DNA from: Pseudomonadota bacterium | Lineage (GTDB): Bacteria; Pseudomonadota; Alphaproteobacteria; Rhizobiales; Kaistiaceae | Direction of reading: 5' to 3' | Length of the DNA stretch: 20,743 nucleotides | Assembly: GCA_023391905.1 (NCBI GenBank) | Contig: JAEWAD010000146.1 | Location: 1-20,743 of the forward strand | Shown here: in pieces, positions 7,616 through 14,433 of the stretch | How positions within the stretch are numbered: the stretch's first letter is position 1 | Layout of the letters: every line of letters starts with the position of its first letter | The notes under the pieces: generated by a model | Databases searched by the model: none | What the model saw: only the letters and a program-made list of their open reading frames with translations | What the model was told of the DNA's origin: nothing | Made by a program: the position numbers and the translations under genes

Positions 7616-8260
7616 TCATCGGGCGGCATCAATCCGAACCGACCCGACAAGCGCATCGAAGAGGGGACGAGCCTTTCCGATCGCTGGCGCTGTCGTGGCA
7701 CAGGAGAGCGTGATTCGATAGGTCGGGGTGTCGGTCATCGCGATGTACTGCCGGATCTTGTCGTGGTCGGGACCGATCCTCGGCCGGACGATGGCGGCGA
7801 CGCCCTGGCCGCCCTTGCCGAAGGCCACCGGGCCGATGCTCTCGACGTCGCCGAGCAGGCTCATCGCAGACCGCATCGACTGGGTCAGCTGCTCGATCGC
7901 CTCCGGTGCGTTCAGCACGGCCGGATCGAGCGAGCGGACTTCCTCCGGCTGCTCCTTCAGCGCGACGCTACAGAGGCTGCCGGACGTACCGGCCCTGGGC
8001 AGGCTGTCGCTATCGATATCGACGACGAGGTCGTGGCGCGCATGACTGCGGCGCTTGCCGATGACGAAGGTCGGCGGCACCTCGAAGGCAAGCCCGGTCG
8101 ACGGATCCTGGAAGACCCGCCGCCAGGCCGGCTCCTCGCCCGCCGCCAGGACAGGGTTGCCGGTCGCGACGAGCGCGGCCAGGAGCAGCACGGCCGAAAG
8201 CCGGGCCTCACGCAGGCGAGGCCTGCGCCTCGATGGGATCCTGCAAGACAAGCCCGGCAT
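7616..8260 (-). CDS. Secreted or periplasmic protein of unknown function
   Basis: I do not recognise a family. The 214-aa product has a basic N-terminus (RIPSRRRPRLREARL) and a hydrophobic core (SAVLLLAALVA), with a likely cleavage site after NPVLAA, so export is probable. The mature part contains FQDPSTGLAFEVPPTFVIGK, which resembles the opening of PsbP/DcrB-like folds, and two cysteines (SLCSVAL and LSCATT) that could form a disulfide. It ends in FDALVGSVRID, again reminiscent of DcrB/PsbP-type lipoproteins; this is a weak impression. ATG 8260 has GGAAG about 9 nt upstream and starts 16 bp after the SDR stop. An upstream ATG at 8299 would overlap the SDR and precede a non-signal sequence. 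The tight spacing suggests co-transcription with the SDR. Confidence 0.75.
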   Translation of the reverse strand: MPGLSCRIPSRRRPRLREARLSAVLLLAALVATGNPVLAAGEEPAWRRVFQDPSTGLAFEVPPTFVIGKRRSHARHDLVVDIDSDSLPRAGTSGSLCSVALKEQPEEVRSLDPAVLNAPEAIEQLTQSMRSAMSLLGDVESIGPVAFGKGGQGVAAIVRPRIGPDHDKIRQYIAMTDTPTYRITLSCATTAPAIGKARPLFDALVGSVRIDAAR

Positions 8261-8276
8261 GGCCGTGCACTTCCGT

Positions 8277-9062
8277 TCAGTCGCGGACGCCGACGACATA
8301 GTCCTGGATCTGGTCGACGATCGAGCCCGTCATCGGGATCGCGACGTCGCTCATCAGGAAGATGGCGAGGCGGGCGACGTCGTCCGGCTTGATCAGCCGG
8401 CCCCACGGCATCGAGGCTTCGGCGGCCGCGAGCCAGCTCTCGCCCTTGCCGAGCTTCACCGCCTGCATCTCGCGCTCGCCCGGCGTGTCGGCCCAGCCGA
8501 GATTGATGCCGTTGACGCTGATGCGGTCGAAGCGGTGCGAATGGGCGGCGTTCTTGGTCAGGATCGACAGCGCCGCCTTGGACGAGGCGTAGACGCCGAG
8601 CTCGGGCGTGCCGCCATAGGCATTGACCGAGAGGACGTTGACGATCGAGCCCGGCGCGCCGCGCTCGCGCAGATGCCGGATCACGCCCTGCATCAGGAAC
8701 ATCGGCGTGCGCACATTGATCGCGAAGACATGGTCGAAGAAGTCGATGTCGGCGTCGGCGATCGAACCGCGATCGGTATTGGCGGCGGCGTTGACCAGGC
8801 CGTCGACGCGGTCGAACCGGTCGAGCGTCGCGTCGATGACGATGTCGGCCGCGTCGGAATCGGCGAGGTCGACCGAGACGAAGCCGGCCTCGACGCCGAG
8901 CGCCTCCAGTTCGGCCGAGACGGCCGCGCCACGCTCCGGATTGCGCCCGACCAGCATGACGCCCTCGGCGCCCGAGCGGGCCGCCTCCAGCGCCACCGCG
9001 CGCCCGATGCCCTGTGTGCCGCCCGTCACCAGAAGGATCCTGCCGTCTACCCGCGCTTCCAT
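8277..9062 (-). CDS. Short-chain dehydrogenase/reductase (SDR), classical type
   Basis: The 261-aa protein shows the classical SDR motifs. The cofactor glycine motif is TGGTQGIG (13-20). NAAAN (91-95) stands in place of NNAG. The catalytic tetrad is Asn116, Ser145, Tyr158 and Lys162 (LSVNAYGG, YASSK). Arg40-Asn41 after the second strand (LVGRN) suggests NADP(H), though this is only a rule of thumb. The C-terminal part (PWGRLIKPDDVARLAIFLMS, then SIVDQIQDYVVG) is the usual substrate and oligomer region. The substrate is unknown. ATG 9062 has a purine-rich upstream stretch (AGGAACGGGGA). It heads a probable three-gene minus-strand unit with the secreted protein and glycerate kinase, and is divergent from the hydratase gene across 224 bp. 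Confidence 0.9.
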   Translation of the reverse strand: MEARVDGRILLVTGGTQGIGRAVALEAARSGAEGVMLVGRNPERGAAVSAELEALGVEAGFVSVDLADSDAADIVIDATLDRFDRVDGLVNAAANTDRGSIADADIDFFDHVFAINVRTPMFLMQGVIRHLRERGAPGSIVNVLSVNAYGGTPELGVYASSKAALSILTKNAAHSHRFDRISVNGINLGWADTPGEREMQAVKLGKGESWLAAAEASMPWGRLIKPDDVARLAIFLMSDVAIPMTGSIVDQIQDYVVGVRD

Positions 9063-9230
9063 CGTCCCCGTTCCTGCTTCATTCGCTGTTCGCCAGCCGA
9101 ATTGGTTGTATGGGCTTGTCCCCGACAGAACGACGCGGCACGCTGAGCCGGCGCGGAGCGGGACACGAGCCGCGCGCGATCCTAGCCGGGCTGGTCGCGC
9201 GCGTGCAACTCGTGCGCGATCCGGCCACCC

Positions 9231-9263
9231 TGCTCTTGCCTTGCTCTTGCCCTGTGCTTGCCC
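9231..9263 (+). repeat. Three tandem 11-bp repeats upstream of the hydratase gene
   Basis: TGCTCTTGCCT (9231-9241), TGCTCTTGCCC (9242-9252) and TGTGCTTGCCC (9253-9263) stand head to tail, ending 23 bp before the hydratase ATG. The 11-bp period is about one helical turn. They may be slippage products or a multi-site regulator target. Confidence 0.75.
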
Positions 9264-9286
9264 CTTCCCGCCTGCCGGATCCGGAA

Positions 9287-10081
9287 ATGCCCACGAAGAT
9301 CGAAGAGACCGCCGCCCTGATCGCCGACGCGCGCCTCGCCCGCGCCCCGCTGGCGCTGCTGCCCGATGCGCTCCGCCCCGCCGATGAAGCGACGGCCTAT
9401 GCCGTGCAGGCCCGTGTGCACGAGCGGCTGGCGGAAGACCGCTACGGCCGCCGCATTGGCTGGAAGATCGGCTGCACCACGCCGGTGATGCAGACCTATC
9501 TCGGCATTCCGAACCCCTGCGGCGCCGGCCTGTTCGAGGGCACGACGCACCGCTCCGGCGCGATCGTTCCGGCAGCCGGTTTCATTCAGCTCGGCATCGA
9601 ATGCGAGATCGCCGTCCGCCTCGGCCGCGACCTCGAGCCGGGCACCACGCCCTTTCGCGCCGAGGACATGGCCGGCGCGGTCGAGAGCGTGATGGCGGCG
9701 ATCGAGCTGGTCGACGACCGCTATGCCGACTGGCGCAAGACCGACACGCCGACGCTGATCGCCGACGATTTCTTCGCCGCCGGCTCGGTCCTGGGGGCGC
9801 CGCATTCGCTCGACGACATCCCGGATCTCGCGACGCTCACCGGCGTGACGCGGATCAACGGCGCCGAGGTCGCGCGCGGCAGCGGCGCCGACGTGCTCGG
9901 CCATCCGTTCAACGCCCTCGCCTGGCTCGCCAACAGCCTGGCCGGGCGGGGTTCCCGCATCAGAGCCGGCGAGATCGTGCTGACCGGCAGCCTGGTCGCG
10001 ACGCGCTGGCTCAAGCCCGGCGACGCCGTCGAGATCGAGATCACGGGGCTCGGCAGGGTGGCGATGGCGGTGTCGGAGTGA
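9287..10081 (+). CDS. 2-keto-4-pentenoate hydratase / fumarylacetoacetate hydrolase family protein
   Basis: The 264-aa protein is MhpD-like. It contains GWKIGCTTPVMQ (58-69), the metal-binding Glu105-x-Glu107 in GIECEIAVRLGRD, and Glu140 in AAIELVDDRYADWR. The C-terminal FAH-fold signature is visible in AWLANSLAGRG and IVLTGSLVATRWLKPGD. MhpD-type enzymes hydrate 2-hydroxypentadienoate in aromatic meta-cleavage pathways; close relatives are 4-oxalocrotonate decarboxylases. No meta-cleavage genes are nearby, so the physiological substrate is uncertain. ATG 9287 matches the family N-terminus (about 260 aa). The RBS is weak (GGATCCGGAA). The reading frame extends 91 codons upstream through tandem repeats but lacks family similarity there. 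Confidence 0.88.
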   Translation: MPTKIEETAALIADARLARAPLALLPDALRPADEATAYAVQARVHERLAEDRYGRRIGWKIGCTTPVMQTYLGIPNPCGAGLFEGTTHRSGAIVPAAGFIQLGIECEIAVRLGRDLEPGTTPFRAEDMAGAVESVMAAIELVDDRYADWRKTDTPTLIADDFFAAGSVLGAPHSLDDIPDLATLTGVTRINGAEVARGSGADVLGHPFNALAWLANSLAGRGSRIRAGEIVLTGSLVATRWLKPGDAVEIEITGLGRVAMAVSE

Positions 10082-10090
10082 GGGTCGGTA

Positions 10091-10219
10091 CTTCACCTCT
10101 CCCTGAGGGAGAGGTCGACGCACGAAGTGGGGCGGGTGAGGGTTTACGACCTCACCGGATAGTTCCCTAAACCCTCACCCGGAGCTTCGCTCCGACCTCT
10201 CCCTGAGGGAGAGGTGAAG
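10091..10219. repeat. 129-bp nested palindromic repeat (REP/BIME-like) between convergent genes
   Basis: The outer 25-bp arms (10091-10115 and 10195-10219) are inverted copies with a single central mismatch, and each arm is itself palindromic (ACCTCTCCCTGAGGGAGAGG core). Inside, GGGTGAGGGTTTA (10134-10146) and TAAACCCTCACCC (10168-10180) form a second inverted pair. A further small hairpin, GGAGCTTCGCTCC (10181-10193), sits beside the right arm. It occupies the gap between the hydratase and dcd 3' ends, the usual place for REP-type elements, and could act as a bidirectional terminator or transcript stabiliser. The remaining bases to 10276 show nothing notable. Confidence 0.8.
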
Positions 10220-10276
10220 GGAGAGCCTTGTCCGACGAATTTGATTCCGCCTCCGGGAACAACTCGGCGCCCGCTG

Positions 10277-11362
10277 CTACCGAAAATGCTTCGAGAGCTT
10301 CAGGCCCTGTGCCTGGTAGTTGGAGCCGAGGCCGCTGCCATAGAGGACCGACGGCCGCTCCGCCATCTTCTCGTAGACCAGCCGGCCGACCGTCTGGCCA
10401 TGCTCGAGGATGAACGGCACCTCGTGGCTGCGCACTTCGAGCACGGCGCGGCTGCCAGCGCCGCCGGCGGCCTGGTGGCCGAAGCCCGGATCGAAGAAGC
10501 CGGCATAGTGGACGCGGAACTCGCCGACCAGCGGATCGAAGGCGACCATCTCGGCGGCGTAGTCCGGCGGCACATGCACCGCCTCGCGCGAAACGAGGAT
10601 GTAGAACTGGTCCGGGTCGAGGATCAGCTCCGCCTTGCCGCGCACCGGGATCGGCTCCCAGTAGTCGAGAACGTCACAGGCGGCGCGCTTGTCGACGTCA
10701 ATGACGCCGGTATGGCGCTTGGCGCGATAGCCGATGATGCCGTCGGAGCCCTCGAGGTCGATCGAGAGCAGCAGGCCGGACGAGGCGTGGAACGCGCCGT
10801 CGACCAGCGGCTCGCGCGCATGGAGCGCGGCGAGCGCCGCGTCGTTCAGGCGCGTGTCGCCGCGGCGGAAGCGGATCTGCGACAGCCGCGAGCCGGCGCG
10901 CGCGACGATCGGGAAGGTGCGCGGGGAAACTTCCAGATAGAGCGGACCCTCATAGCCGGCCGGAATGGTGTCGAAGGACTGCGCCCGGTCGGTGATGACG
11001 CGGGTGAAGATGTCGAGCCGGCCGGTCGAGGATTTCGGATTGGCCGAGGCCTGCACGTCGGGAGGCAGCGCCAGGCTCTCCTGCAGCGGCACGATGTAGA
11101 CGCAGCCGGTCTCGAGCACCGAGCCGTGCGTCAGGTCGATCTCGTGCAGCGTGAGCTCGGAGAGGCGGTCCTTCACCAGGACGGTCGGGCCGGGCAGGAA
11201 GCTGGCGCGCACGCGGTAGGCGACGCTGCCGAGGCGGAGGTCGAGGCTCGCCGGCTGCACCTGGTCGACGTCGAGCGGCCGCTCGATCCGGATCGCGCCG
11301 TCAGCGAGGCTCGCGCGGATCTGTTCGGCCGAGAGAATTCCGATTGCTGCTTCGCTTGACAT
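10277..11362 (-). CDS. dcd: 2'-deoxycytidine 5'-triphosphate deaminase, long two-module form
   Basis: The protein converts dCTP to dUTP for thymidylate synthesis. At 361 aa it is almost twice the E. coli Dcd length (about 190 aa) and consists of two Dcd/dUTPase-like halves, a form known from alphaproteobacteria. The first half contains NPKSSTGRLDIF, with the conserved Ser-Ser-x-Gly-Arg, and the glutamate in GPLYLEVSPRT. The second half repeats the fold with LILDPDQFYILVSRE, HYAGFFDPGFG and VGRLVYEKM. ATG 11362 has GGAG five bases upstream; the frame extends 46 codons further without similarity and would run into the metZ promoter. It is divergent from metZ; a dcd-metZ neighbourhood is common in Hyphomicrobiales. 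It ends convergent with the hydratase gene across the palindromic repeat. Confidence 0.92.
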   Translation of the reverse strand: MSSEAAIGILSAEQIRASLADGAIRIERPLDVDQVQPASLDLRLGSVAYRVRASFLPGPTVLVKDRLSELTLHEIDLTHGSVLETGCVYIVPLQESLALPPDVQASANPKSSTGRLDIFTRVITDRAQSFDTIPAGYEGPLYLEVSPRTFPIVARAGSRLSQIRFRRGDTRLNDAALAALHAREPLVDGAFHASSGLLLSIDLEGSDGIIGYRAKRHTGVIDVDKRAACDVLDYWEPIPVRGKAELILDPDQFYILVSREAVHVPPDYAAEMVAFDPLVGEFRVHYAGFFDPGFGHQAAGGAGSRAVLEVRSHEVPFILEHGQTVGRLVYEKMAERPSVLYGSGLGSNYQAQGLKLSKHFR

Positions 11363-11449
11363 GCCCGCTCCGTAACTCATGCCACTGCATAGGCGAGCAA
11401 CGGGAGGGCGGCAAGTCATGCGCGACAGGCGCGCTATCAGAACTCGCCG

Positions 11450-11478
11450 TTGACGCCAAGCCGCCGGAGGCATATCAA
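11450..11478 (+). promoter_or_regulatory. Predicted sigma-70-type promoter of the metZ riboswitch transcript
   Basis: TTGACG (11450-11455), a 17-bp spacer and TATCAA (11473-11478) give 5/6 and 4/6 matches to TTGACA and TATAAT. The expected transcription start, about 11485, is just before the SAM-II aptamer, which starts near 11491. This placement supports the call. Confidence 0.6.
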
Positions 11479-11490
11479 AAAAACCATACA

Positions 11491-11552
11491 CCGTGGTCAA
11501 TTTGAGCCGACCGGCTTGCCGCCACGTTAAACAACGTCGCTAAAAGGTCGGT
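11491..11552 (+). promoter_or_regulatory. SAM-II riboswitch (SAM_alpha) upstream of metZ
   Basis: The conserved SAM-II core is visible: CGTGG, ATTTGAGCC, GGCTTGC, GCCACGTTAAACAA, CGCTAAAAGG. P1 is CGTGG (11492-11496) with CCACG (11522-11526). The pseudoknot P2 is CCGACC (11507-11512) with GGTCGG (11546-11551), six perfect pairs. SAM-II aptamers bind S-adenosylmethionine and turn down methionine-synthesis genes in alphaproteobacteria. It sits between the predicted promoter and a terminator hairpin in front of metZ, so high SAM should lower metZ expression. Confidence 0.95.
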
Positions 11553-11580
11553 TGCCGGCGATCCGACATCCGATTTTTGG

Positions 11581-11602
11581 CCCGACCTCGCGTCGGGTTT
11601 TT
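11581..11602 (+). terminator. Attenuator-type intrinsic terminator in the metZ leader
   Basis: CCCGAC (11581-11586), loop CTCGC and GTCGGG (11592-11597) are followed directly by TTTTT (11598-11602), a compact intrinsic terminator 20 bp before the metZ ATG. Its 5' arm includes CCGACC (11582-11587), which is complementary to GGTCGG at 11546-11551, the 3' strand of the SAM-II pseudoknot. An antiterminator pairing is therefore possible when SAM is absent. Confidence 0.8.
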
Positions 11603-11621
11603 CGTATCGGGATCTGAACGA

Positions 11622-12818
11622 ATGTCCGAAGACAAGACCAAGCGCCCCCGCCGCCCCGCCACCGAGCTCGTGCATGGCGGAACCCTCCGCTCGCAGTTCG
11701 GCGAGATTTCCGAGGCGATGTTCCTGACCCAGGGCTTCGCCTATGACACCGCCGAGGCGGCGGAAGCCCGCTTCAAGGGCGAGGATCCCGGCTTCATCTA
11801 TTCGCGCTTCTCCAACCCGACGACCTTCATGTTCGAGGAGCGCATGCGCCTGCTGGAGGGCGCCGCCGCCGCGCGCTCGACCGCCAGCGGCATGGCCGCC
11901 GTCACCGCCGCGCTGATGTGCATGCTTAGGGCTGGCGATCACGTCGTCGCCGCCAAGGCGCTGTTCTCGTCCTGTCTCTATGTCGTCGAGGACCTGCTGC
12001 CGCGTTACGGCGTGCAGTCGACCCTGGTCGACGGCACCGATTTGAACCAGTGGCGCGACGCCGTTCGCCCCAACACCAAGGCCTTCTTCCTGGAGAGCCC
12101 GACCAATCCGACGCTCGAGGTGATCGACATCGCCGAGGTCGCCAAGATCGCGCATGAGGCCGGCGCGCTGCTGATCGTCGACAACGTCTTCGCGACGCCG
12201 ATCTGGCAGCAGCCGATCAAGCTCGGCGCCGACGTCGTCGTCTATTCCGGCACCAAGCACATCGACGGTCAGGGCCGGGTGCTCGGCGGCATCATCCTCG
12301 CCGCCGACGAGGCCTATGTGAACGACCACCTGCACAACTTCCTGCGCCAGACCGGCCCGACGCTGTCGGCCTTCAACGCCTGGGTGCTGCTGAAGGGGCT
12401 GGAGACGCTGGACATCCGCGTCCGCCGCCAGACCGAGAGCGCGGCGAAGGTCGCCGATGCGATGGCCAAGCACCCGAAAGTCGCGAAGCTGATCTATCCC
12501 GGCCGGGCCGACCACCCGCAGGCCGATGTCGTCAAGAAGCAGATGGGCGCCGGCTCGACGCTGATCGCCTTCGAGGTCGAGGGCGGCAAGGAAGCGGCGT
12601 TCCGCGTCGCCAGCGCCACCGAGGTCGTGACGATCTCCAACAATCTCGGCGACGCGAAGAGCCTGATCACCCATCCCTCGACGACGACTCACCAGCGCCT
12701 GAGCGAGGAAGCCCGGCTCGGTTTCGGCATCACGCCGGGCATGCTGCGCCTTTCGATCGGCCTCGAGGACGCCGACGACCTGATCGAGGACCTGCAGCAG
12801 GCGCTCGACAAGGCCTGA
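11622..12818 (+). CDS. metZ: O-succinyl/O-acetylhomoserine sulfhydrylase
   Basis: This is a 398-aa Cys/Met-metabolism PLP enzyme that makes homocysteine directly from an O-acylhomoserine and sulfide. The PLP lysine is Lys212 in VVYSGTKHIDGQGR. Asp187 (LLIVDNVFATP) contacts the cofactor nitrogen. Tyr60 and Arg62 in FIYSRFSNPT reach the neighbouring phosphate site. The opening RPATELVHGGTLRSQFGE and the later EVVTISNNLGDAKSLITHP are typical of alphaproteobacterial MetZ. Which acyl group it takes is not evident from the sequence; the MetA in this window carries Glu111, hinting at acetyl. ATG 11622 has GGGA about 9 nt upstream. Expression is predicted to be controlled by the SAM-II riboswitch and leader terminator. 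A hairpin terminator follows. Confidence 0.93.
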   Translation: MSEDKTKRPRRPATELVHGGTLRSQFGEISEAMFLTQGFAYDTAEAAEARFKGEDPGFIYSRFSNPTTFMFEERMRLLEGAAAARSTASGMAAVTAALMCMLRAGDHVVAAKALFSSCLYVVEDLLPRYGVQSTLVDGTDLNQWRDAVRPNTKAFFLESPTNPTLEVIDIAEVAKIAHEAGALLIVDNVFATPIWQQPIKLGADVVVYSGTKHIDGQGRVLGGIILAADEAYVNDHLHNFLRQTGPTLSAFNAWVLLKGLETLDIRVRRQTESAAKVADAMAKHPKVAKLIYPGRADHPQADVVKKQMGAGSTLIAFEVEGGKEAAFRVASATEVVTISNNLGDAKSLITHPSTTTHQRLSEEARLGFGITPGMLRLSIGLEDADDLIEDLQQALDKA

Positions 12819-12834
12819 CGGCTGCGACGCAAGC

Positions 12835-12864
12835 AACCGCCGGAACGGGATGTTCCGGCGGTTT
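12835..12864 (+). terminator. Intrinsic terminator after metZ
   Basis: AACCGCCGGAAC (12835-12846) and GTTCCGGCGGTT (12852-12863) form a perfect 12-bp stem with a GGGAT loop, 17 bp after the metZ stop. Only a short T-run follows, but the stem is strong. Confidence 0.75.
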
Positions 12865-12917
12865 CGCGCCCCATTGCGCGCCGGCCCGGCGGCCCCTGCG
12901 ACAGTATAGGCTGGAGA

Positions 12918-12933
12918 TGCGCTAAATTGCGCA
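12918..12933. promoter_or_regulatory. Operator-like palindrome upstream of hemA
   Basis: TGCGC (12918-12922), TAAATT and GCGCA (12929-12933) form a perfect 5-bp inverted repeat with an AT-rich centre, about 124 bp before the hemA start. This is the geometry of a dimeric regulator site; the regulator is unknown. Confidence 0.3.
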
Positions 12934-12971
12934 GTGGCGATCGTGTGGTTGCCGTGATTACTGACGCCACA

Positions 12972-12985
12972 TTGATTTGCCGCAA
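12972..12985 (+). promoter_or_regulatory. Possible FNR/FixK-type box upstream of hemA
   Basis: TTGATTTGCCGCAA keeps the TTG-N8-CAA core of the TTGAT-N4-ATCAA consensus, with a perfect left half and two mismatches in the right half. It ends 71 bp before the hemA ATG. FnrL/FixK control of hemA is known in several alphaproteobacteria; the match here is imperfect. Confidence 0.3.
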
Positions 12986-13056
12986 AGCCAAACACCGTTG
13001 GACTCACTAGGGTTCCTCGGCTAGTTTGGAACCCATCCAAGAAGCGGGCGCTGCTG

Positions 13057-14343
13057 ATGGACTATCAATCGTTTTTCGTGGACGCGATCGCCGCTCTCCA
13101 TTCGGAGAAGCGCTATCGCGTATTCGCTGACCTCGAACGCATCGTCGGGCGTTTCCCGCACGCGATCTGGCGTTCCGAGCGCGGCGCCCGCGAGATCACC
13201 GTCTGGTGCTCGAACGATTACCTCGGCATGGGCCAGCATCCGGACGTCGTCCGCGCCATGGTCGAGACGGCGCAGGGCCTCGGCACCGGCGCCGGCGGCA
13301 CCCGCAACATCTCCGGCAACAACCATCCGCTGGTCGAGCTCGAGGCCGAACTCGCCGACCTGCACGGCAAGGAAGCCGGCCTCGTCTTTTCGTCGGGCTT
13401 CGTCTCCAACGACGCGTCGCTGTCGACGCTCGGCAAGCTTCTGCCCGACTGCCTGATCCTGTCGGACGAGCTCAACCACGCCTCGATGATCGAGGGCATC
13501 CGTCGCTCCGGCGCGCAGAAGCGCATCTTCCGCCACAACGACCTCGAGCATCTCGAGCAGTTGCTGAAGGAGGCCGCCCCCGGCCGCGCCAAGCTGATCG
13601 CCTTCGAGAGCGTCTATTCGATGGACGGCGACGTCGCCCCCATCGCCGGCATCTGCGATCTCGCCGAGAAGTACGGCGCGATGACCTATATCGATGAAGT
13701 GCATGCGGTCGGCATGTATGGCCCGCGCGGCGCCGGCATCGCCGAGCGCGAGGGCCTGATGCACCGCATCGACATCATCGAGGGCACCCTCGCCAAGGCG
13801 TTCGGCACCTTCGGCGGCTACATCACCGGCAGCCGCGCCGTGATCGACGCCGTGCGCTCCTATGCGCCGGGCTTCATCTTCACGACGGCGCTGCCGCCGT
13901 CGATCGCCGCCGCGACCACCGCGTCGATCCGCCACCTCAAGACCTCGCAGGTCGAGCGCGACCTGCAGCAGCATCACGCGCAGCGCACCAAGGAAGTGCT
14001 GATCGCCGCCGGCCTGCCGGTGATGCCGTCCGAGACGCATATCGTGCCGCTCTTCGTCGGCAATCCGGACCTCTGCAAGAAGGCCTCGGACATGCTGCTC
14101 GAGGAGCACGGCATCTACATCCAGCCGATCAACTACCCGACCGTGCCGCGCGGCACCGAGCGCCTGCGCATCACGCCGACGCCCTGCCACGACGAGACGC
14201 TGATCCTGGCGCTGCGCGACGCGCTGATCGACGTCTGGCAGCGCCTGTGGCTGCCGATGGGCCGCACCGCCCCGGCCAATACCGGCCGCGCCGCGGTCGG
14301 TGGCGCCACCGGCTTCGAGCTGTTCCCGCCGGCCGGCGGCTGA
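13057..14343 (+). CDS. hemA: 5-aminolevulinate synthase
   Basis: This enzyme condenses glycine and succinyl-CoA to 5-aminolevulinate, the first step of haem synthesis by the Shemin route used by alphaproteobacteria. The 428-aa protein starts MDYQSFFVDAI. It has substrate-binding Arg21 (KRYRVFADLER) and the conserved CSNDYLGMGQHP and GTGAGGTRNISGNNHPLVELE segments. Asp213 and His216 lie in YIDEVHAVGMYG, and the PLP lysine is Lys247 in GTLAKAFGTFGGY. The C-terminus adds a Gly/Pro/Ala-rich tail (PANTGRAAVGGATGFELFPP) beyond the catalytic fold. ATG 13057 gives the family N-terminus, although the RBS is poor. The 238-bp upstream gap, after the metZ terminator, contains a possible FNR-type box and a palindrome. 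A strong terminator follows. Confidence 0.96.
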   Translation: MDYQSFFVDAIAALHSEKRYRVFADLERIVGRFPHAIWRSERGAREITVWCSNDYLGMGQHPDVVRAMVETAQGLGTGAGGTRNISGNNHPLVELEAELADLHGKEAGLVFSSGFVSNDASLSTLGKLLPDCLILSDELNHASMIEGIRRSGAQKRIFRHNDLEHLEQLLKEAAPGRAKLIAFESVYSMDGDVAPIAGICDLAEKYGAMTYIDEVHAVGMYGPRGAGIAEREGLMHRIDIIEGTLAKAFGTFGGYITGSRAVIDAVRSYAPGFIFTTALPPSIAAATTASIRHLKTSQVERDLQQHHAQRTKEVLIAAGLPVMPSETHIVPLFVGNPDLCKKASDMLLEEHGIYIQPINYPTVPRGTERLRITPTPCHDETLILALRDALIDVWQRLWLPMGRTAPANTGRAAVGGATGFELFPPAGG

Positions 14344-14362
14344 ACGGGCGTTCTTCCGAATT

Positions 14363-14402
14363 CAAAAGGCCCACCGGTCGTCCCGGCGGGCCTTTTGCTT
14401 TT
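14363..14402. terminator. Intrinsic terminator between convergent hemA and SDR genes
   Basis: The arms at 14363-14377 and 14383-14397 (CAAAAGGCCCACCGG against CCGGCGGGCCTTTTG) form a 15-bp stem with one A-C mismatch and a TCGTC loop, followed by CTTTTC. It ends 31 bp before the end of the minus-strand SDR and can serve both genes. Confidence 0.85.
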
Positions 14403-14433
14403 CGCGATCGGGAATGCCGGTTCTCCTGGCCGG

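Noticed and set aside
6623..8392. 589-codon plus-strand frame
   Set aside because: It spans antisense to glycerate kinase, the secreted protein and the SDR. Crossing gene boundaries while staying open is a GC-codon artefact.
11475..13040. 521-codon minus-strand frame opposite metZ
   Set aside because: It mirrors metZ, which has all PLP-enzyme motifs; the antisense product is low-complexity Arg/Gly/Asp-rich, and the frame covers the riboswitch.
13021..14190. 389-codon minus-strand frame opposite hemA
   Set aside because: It is a shadow of the 5-aminolevulinate synthase frame, with no RBS or domain signal.
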